DNA of 35,244 bases from Streptomyces sp. PKU-EA00015 (lineage in GTDB: Bacteria > Actinomycetota > Actinomycetes > Streptomycetales > Streptomycetaceae). This document shows positions 31,209 to 35,244 of the stretch, piece by piece. Position 1 is the stretch's first letter; the number at the start of each line of letters is the position of its first letter. The notes beneath the pieces were generated by a model, which was given only the letters and a program-made list of their open reading frames with translations, was not told where the DNA came from and made no database searches. The stretch covers positions 1-35,244 of the forward strand of contig NZ_JABZEE010000064.1 of the NCBI RefSeq assembly GCF_013387495.1, in the 5' to 3' direction. The translations under genes and the position numbers were made by a program.

Positions 31209-31338
31209 GTCAGTACAGGCCCTTGAAGCCCGCCCAGCCGCTGTTGCCGATCTGCACCCGGGCCGCGAGCGTGCCGCTCCCGGTCCCGCTGAAGCGGAAC
31301 AGCTTCCCGTCGCTCGTACGGGCCACGACATCCGGCTT
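31209..31338. repeat. 130-base identical copy shared with 28018-28147
   Basis: Second copy of the identical 3' end, in FG-GAP paralogue 2. The direct repeat is 3,191 bases from the first copy and in the same orientation. Confidence 0.88.
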
Positions 31339-34296
31339 GCCGTCACCCGAGATGTCACCCATGCCGACGACCGTCGTGTACGCCGAACCCCACGCGTCCG
31401 CCAGCTTCACGCGGGACGTCACCGAGCCGGTCGCCGTGCCGTAGTACCGCCACAGCGCACCCGAACCGTCCACGCCGAGCAGATCGCCGCGGCCGTCACC
31501 GTTCAGGTCACCGGCGCCCACGATCTTCTTGTACGTCTTCCAGTTCGTGCCGATCTTCACCCGGCCCTGGAACCGGTGATCCGCCGTCCCCGCGTAGAAG
31601 TACATGTCACCCGTCGTCGTCTGACGCGCGATCAGATCGGTGAAGCCGTCGCCGTTCACGTCACCGGGCGACGTCAGCACGTCGTACTGACCCCAGCCGG
31701 AGCCGATCACCGTGTAGGGCGACGACGGGGAGACCACCTTGCCGCAGCCCGGCCGGTACACCCGCAGCTCGGACGCCTGCCGGACCAGCACGTCGTTGCA
31801 GCGGTCGCCGTTCACGTCTCCGAAGGGGACGAGATGCGCGTCGACCGCGAACTTCCCGCTGCCCGCCACGCGCGAGGAGACACCGCCCGTGCCCGTGCCC
31901 TTGTACAGCGACACCAGGCCCGTCGAGTCCTTCACCAGCAGCTCGCCGAACCCGTCGTTCCCGACGAGGTCCCGGAACACCGGCGCGGCCCCGCTGATCG
32001 CGACCGAGCCCGTCAGGCTCAGGTCCGCGCCCTGGCCGTCGGCCGGCTTCGCGGTCAGCGCCCAGGTGTACGTGCCGTTCGCGACGAGCTTCCCGGCCGT
32101 GTCCTTGCCGTCCCAGGAGGCCCGCAGCAGGCCCCGCGCCTCACCCCCGGAGAGCGTGCGTGCGACGGCGCCGGTCGCCTTGTTCCTCAGCGTCAGCGTC
32201 CAGGACGCGGCCGGCTTCGACAGCCACCAGCGCGGCTTCCAGGAGGCAGCGCCGCCGTTCACCGCCTGCGCGGCCGGTACGTCGGCGTCGATGCGGGCCA
32301 GCGGCGACGCCGGGACGCCGAGATCGACGACGCGGACGTCACCGACGGCGTTGTCCTGGAAGGCCATGCGGCCGGTGGCGGTGTCCACGGCCCACGGGCC
32401 GTGTTCGAAGTTGTCCTCCGAGGTCTGGTAGGTGGCCGTGACGACCGGCTCGGCGCCACGGATGTCGGTGACCGTCAGGTCCCGGCCCTCTGTCCGGACG
32501 ACATAGCCGTCACCGAGCACCGAGAACGGCTGCGTGTAGGGCTTGTTGATGTTCTTGTCGAGGTCGTGGACACCGCCGGTGGGAACCGAGCCGGCACAGT
32601 CCCAGCTCAGCCAGTGGGCCGTGACCTTGACGGACTCCGCCCGGCAGCCCGAGCCCAGGTCGACCGTGCGCTTCACCGCACCGGTGCGGACGTCGTAGCC
32701 GACGACCGTTCCGTTCACCTCGCCCGGCGCCCACAAGGTGTCGCCGTACAGGTCGTTGCTGAAGGCGGGAACGCGGAACGTGGCCAGTCGCTTGCCCGTG
32801 TCCAGGTCAAAGGCGGTGTCCGTCACCCACTCACCGGTCTCGGTCTCTCCGCCGCCGAGCGCGTAACGCCCGGAGACGTCAGAGATCTGGACGTTCTTGA
32901 GCTCGGTGGTCAGGACGCGCCCCGAGGCCGCGCCCTCCCCCACCACCAGAGGCTCGTCGTCCGACCCGAACGGCCCCTGGACGACCAGGCGTCCGTCGCC
33001 TGTGGCGAAGTGGTCCTGGCAGGGACTCTCGTCGGTGCACTCGTCGATGCCGAGCCCGAAGTCGCCCCGCTCCTGCGTCGCCCCGGCCGTCAGCTCGCCC
33101 GTCACGGACACCGACCGCGTGCGGAAGGCGTTGCTCTCGTCGGGCATCTGCTCCAGGGACTCGAGCCGGCCGTGGCTGAAGCTGAACGACCTCGGCTTGG
33201 AGTTCAACGGGGTGACGTCCACGAGCTTGGCCGCTGCCGTGCCGTCTCCCTCCGGCACGAGCCTCTGGAGGCTCAGCGCGTCGGCGGTCGCCCCCGCGAC
33301 CAGAAGCAGCCCGCCGTCCGGAGCCGCCAGCGCCTGCTTGCGCCCGTGGGCGAAGAGCGTGGTCTCCTCTCCACCCGCGCGCGGCACGGAGACGACGCGG
33401 TACGGGGCGGAGGAGTCCTGGCCGGAGGCACGCCCGACGATCAGCCGACTGCCCACGACCCCGAGCAGCACGTCGCCCTCGTTGTAGGGAAGGTCGGTCG
33501 TGGCGGCCAGGGCGAGCGGACCGGATGCACCGGCCTCGCCCTTGGCGTAGAACCGCGCCTTGCCGTCCTTCGCCCACTCCACGACCTCGGTCGGGCTCGA
33601 CACGGTGGACACCGGCTGGGCGGCCGCGTCACGGGGGACGGTGCGCACCTGCCCCGAGGCAAGGTCGATCCAGGCGGAGCGGGAGACGCCGTTCAGCTCG
33701 TACGTGGTGAGGATGCCGTCCGCCGTCCCGGTCACCGCCTTGGCGGGCGGCAGCCCGCCCTCCGGCCAGCCGGTCACCGGGGTGTCCTGCACCGTGCCGT
33801 TCACTTTCCGGAGCAGATGCCACGCGCGCGGGGCGGTCGTGGTGGTCTGCGTGAAGGTGACCACGGTGGACCCGAAGACACCGACGTACTGGTGACCGCT
33901 CGGGATGTCGAGGTAGCTGACGCTGTCCGTGGCCATGTTCACCAGCCGGACCGAGTCCGACACAGGCGTCCAGTCGGCCAGGTACGTGGCGAAGCCGTCG
34001 AAACCGGCGCCGTACGTGCCGTCGGCCTCCGGCCCCTCCTCTTCGACGGAGAGCGGCGTGGAGTCGCCCGCGTAGGTGCTCCAGAAGTGTCCACGGCCCT
34101 GCTCGTGGCGCAGGTAGCCGTTCGGCCCCGCGACGAGCGGGACCACGGTGCGCGGCTGCCCCGCGACCGCCGCCGGGAAGACGACTCCTCGGTCCTCGGC
34201 CGCGGTCGCCGTCGACGCGAGAGGGCCGATGCCGGCGAGAAGGGTGGTCGCGGCGACGGCCGCGATGCAGTGGCGTAGAAGAGCGCTACGAGGCAC
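31210..34296 (-). CDS. Secreted FG-GAP/VCBS repeat protein, paralogue 2
   Basis: 1028-aa exported protein with the same plan as its neighbour. Signal sequence LLRHCIAAVAATTLLAGIG is cleaved near TATA-AED. A beta-rich N-terminal domain (LRHEQGRGHFWSTYAGD matches LRIEQGRGAIWRSYGG of paralogue 1) is followed by the FlgD-like Ig segment (ASWTLTLRNKATGAVARTLS) and FG-GAP repeats (DVNGDRCND, DVNGDGFTD, DLNGDGRGD, DISGDGKPD). The last 130 bases including the stop are identical to those of paralogue 1. The GTG at 34296 has GGGGAGG six bases upstream; the ATG at 34317 lacks a ribosome-binding site. Function unknown; adhesion or extracellular ligand binding is likely from the repeats. Confidence 0.87.
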   Translation of the reverse strand: MPRSALLRHCIAAVAATTLLAGIGPLASTATAAEDRGVVFPAAVAGQPRTVVPLVAGPNGYLRHEQGRGHFWSTYAGDSTPLSVEEEGPEADGTYGAGFDGFATYLADWTPVSDSVRLVNMATDSVSYLDIPSGHQYVGVFGSTVVTFTQTTTTAPRAWHLLRKVNGTVQDTPVTGWPEGGLPPAKAVTGTADGILTTYELNGVSRSAWIDLASGQVRTVPRDAAAQPVSTVSSPTEVVEWAKDGKARFYAKGEAGASGPLALAATTDLPYNEGDVLLGVVGSRLIVGRASGQDSSAPYRVVSVPRAGGEETTLFAHGRKQALAAPDGGLLLVAGATADALSLQRLVPEGDGTAAAKLVDVTPLNSKPRSFSFSHGRLESLEQMPDESNAFRTRSVSVTGELTAGATQERGDFGLGIDECTDESPCQDHFATGDGRLVVQGPFGSDDEPLVVGEGAASGRVLTTELKNVQISDVSGRYALGGGETETGEWVTDTAFDLDTGKRLATFRVPAFSNDLYGDTLWAPGEVNGTVVGYDVRTGAVKRTVDLGSGCRAESVKVTAHWLSWDCAGSVPTGGVHDLDKNINKPYTQPFSVLGDGYVVRTEGRDLTVTDIRGAEPVVTATYQTSEDNFEHGPWAVDTATGRMAFQDNAVGDVRVVDLGVPASPLARIDADVPAAQAVNGGAASWKPRWWLSKPAASWTLTLRNKATGAVARTLSGGEARGLLRASWDGKDTAGKLVANGTYTWALTAKPADGQGADLSLTGSVAISGAAPVFRDLVGNDGFGELLVKDSTGLVSLYKGTGTGGVSSRVAGSGKFAVDAHLVPFGDVNGDRCNDVLVRQASELRVYRPGCGKVVSPSSPYTVIGSGWGQYDVLTSPGDVNGDGFTDLIARQTTTGDMYFYAGTADHRFQGRVKIGTNWKTYKKIVGAGDLNGDGRGDLLGVDGSGALWRYYGTATGSVTSRVKLADAWGSAYTTVVGMGDISGDGKPDVVARTSDGKLFRFSGTGSGTLAARVQIGNSGWAGFKGLY

Positions 34297-34420
34297 TCGG
34301 GTCCTCCCCTGAGGCATAAGAGAGGCACGGGGATTCAAGCGGTGCCCTGTGCCCGGCCAGAGCGCCGGACAGAAGTGTGAGAGGCCCCCCAGCCGCACCG
34401 CACCCCATGCAAGTGAGAGG

Positions 34421-34450
34421 ACTGTAACAGCAGCCCCACCAGCCGCGGAA
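34421..34450 (-). promoter_or_regulatory. Candidate promoter for paralogue 2
   Basis: On the minus strand TTCCGC (34445-34450) and TACAGT (34421-34426) lie 18 bases apart, resembling -35 and -10 boxes, about 125 bases before the GTG at 34296. The -35 match is weak. Confidence 0.35.
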
Positions 34451-34475
34451 GGTACTTTCGAACCCGTTCAACGCA

Positions 34476-34515
34476 ACAGGGCCCGTACGCCACCGAAGTG
34501 TCGTACGGGCCCTGT
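34476..34515 (-). terminator. Terminator of the Arg/Gly-rich protein gene
   Basis: ACAGGGCCCGTACG (34476-34489) and CGTACGGGCCCTGT (34502-34515) form a perfect 14-bp stem with a 12-base loop, about 20 bases beyond the stop at 34535 on the minus strand. Confidence 0.85.
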
Positions 34516-34534
34516 CTCAGCAGGTCACACAGCG

Positions 34535-35244
34535 TCAGCCGTTGCGCTTCCAGCGCGGCTTGTCGTCACGGCGGCCGCCGAAGGAGCCGGAGTTCGAACC
34601 CGCGCCGCGGTGCTCGTCGCGGCGGCCGTACGGACGGTCGTGGCGCTCGCCGCCGGCGCGGAAGCCGCCCGAGGGGCGGTCGTCGCGGCGGCCGTTCGGG
34701 CGGTCGCTGCCGCGGTGGGCGGCCGGACGGTCGTCACGGCGGAAGCCACCACGGTCGTTGTCGCGGCGGAAGCCGCCCGACGGACGGTCGTCACGGCGGT
34801 CGTCACGGCGGAAGCCACCACGGTCGTTGTCACGGCGCTCGAACGAACGGCCACCACGGTCGTCACGGTCACGGTTGAACCCGCCACGGTCGTTGTCCCG
34901 GCGGAAGCCGCCCGACGGACGGTCGTCACGGCGGTCACGGTTGAACGGACGGTCGCTGCCGCCGGAGCGGAAGCCACCCGACTGACGGTCGTCACGGCGG
35001 AAGCCACCACGGTCGTTGTCACGGCGCTCGAACGAACGGCCACCACGGTCGTCACGGTCACGGTTGAACCCGCCACGGTCGTTGTCCCGGCGGAAGCCGC
35101 CCGACGGACGGTCGTCACGGCGGTCACGGTTGAACGGACGGTCGCTGCCGCCGGAGCGGAAGCCACCCGACTGACGGTCGTCACGGCGGAAGCCACCACG
35201 GTCGCCACGGTCACCGTCACGGCGGTCGTCACGGCGGAAGCCGC
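34535..35244 (-). CDS. C-terminal Arg/Gly/Asp-rich tail, probably DEAD-box RNA helicase (5' end outside window)
   Basis: About 236 codons of the C-terminus of a leftward gene cut by the window edge; no start is present. The whole visible part is low-complexity: repeats of GGFRRD, DDRPSGGF, FERRD and GGFNRDRDDRGG, ending KPRWKRNG. Such RGG-like tails are typical of Streptomyces DEAD/DEAH-box RNA helicases, where they bind RNA, and remembered gene order (SCO4096 region) agrees. The catalytic helicase core is not in the window, so the assignment is an inference from the tail. A perfect 189-bp tandem duplication (34801-35178) lengthens it by 63 residues. Confidence 0.75.
   Translation of the reverse strand, partial: GFRRDDRRDGDRGDRGGFRRDDRQSGGFRSGGSDRPFNRDRRDDRPSGGFRRDNDRGGFNRDRDDRGGRSFERRDNDRGGFRRDDRQSGGFRSGGSDRPFNRDRRDDRPSGGFRRDNDRGGFNRDRDDRGGRSFERRDNDRGGFRRDDRRDDRPSGGFRRDNDRGGFRRDDRPAAHRGSDRPNGRRDDRPSGGFRAGGERHDRPYGRRDEHRGAGSNSGSFGGRRDDKPRWKRNG
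34801..35204. repeat. 189-bp perfect tandem duplication with partial third copy
   Basis: 34801-34989 and 34990-35178 are identical, and the third copy starting 35179 matches for about 26 bases before diverging. The unit is 63 codons, so the reading frame is kept. It lies in the tail-coding part of the probable helicase gene. Confidence 0.88.

Noticed and set aside
30982..34278. A 1,098-codon plus-strand frame opposite FG-GAP paralogue 2.
   Set aside because: The opposite strand encodes a protein with clear domains and a signal peptide. This frame is Arg/Gly/Asp/Val-rich with no motif.
34700..35244. Regular repeats that might be read as a CRISPR array.
   Set aside because: They are in-frame coding repeats without unique spacers, and a stop codon with terminator follows at the expected place.

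Overview
The window looks like a Streptomyces chromosome. Base composition is very GC-rich with GC-biased third codon positions, GTG starts are common, and the families present are typical of the genus (several SpoIIE/PP2C phosphatases, ECF sigma factors, a sporulation-associated regulator, an M23 peptidase behind a c-di-AMP riboswitch). From memory, gene order matches the S. coelicolor SCO4096-SCO4122 region, in which SCO4118 is the TetR regulator AtrA and SCO4119 a type II NADH dehydrogenase. No database search was run.

Layout. 0.3-4.0 kb: a marR regulator divergent from an MFS exporter with palindromes between them, then a PAS-PP2C-ATPase phosphatase convergent with the exporter. 4.1-6.7 kb: NDH-2 divergent from an atrA-like regulator, with a candidate AtrA site between them. 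6.9-8.9 kb: an ECF sigma factor fused to a zinc finger, membrane segments and an extracytoplasmic NPCBM domain. 8.9-11.1 kb: an orphan asparagine-synthase/lasso-cyclase-like protein with a changed ATP loop. After a roughly 670-base non-coding stretch come a NsdA-like sporulation-associated regulator, an L-2-hydroxyglutarate oxidase, trmB (apparently leaderless) and a PrsW-family membrane protease (11.7-17.0 kb). 17.1-19.9 kb: the riboswitch-controlled M23 peptidase and a membrane SpoIIE phosphatase. 20.0-22.3 kb: initiator tRNA, an ECF41-type sigma factor with its own ECF41-type promoter, and a phage-type amidase.

22.4-27.9 kb is the accessory part. It has a two-gene unit of unknown role (class I glutamine amidotransferase plus a tail-anchored protein of no recognised family), a broken tyrosine integrase, and a GntR/UTRA regulator divergent from four short genes (an 81-aa protein, a 41-aa zinc-ribbon-like microprotein, a GRDP-like protein, a SAM methyltransferase). 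It ends at tRNA-Lys. I read it as the relic of an integrative element.

28.0-35.2 kb: two adjacent secreted FG-GAP proteins that are tandem paralogues with 130 identical bases at their 3' ends, then the Arg/Gly/Asp-rich C-terminal tail of a gene that is probably a DEAD-box RNA helicase. That tail carries a perfect 189-bp tandem duplication and is cut by the window edge.
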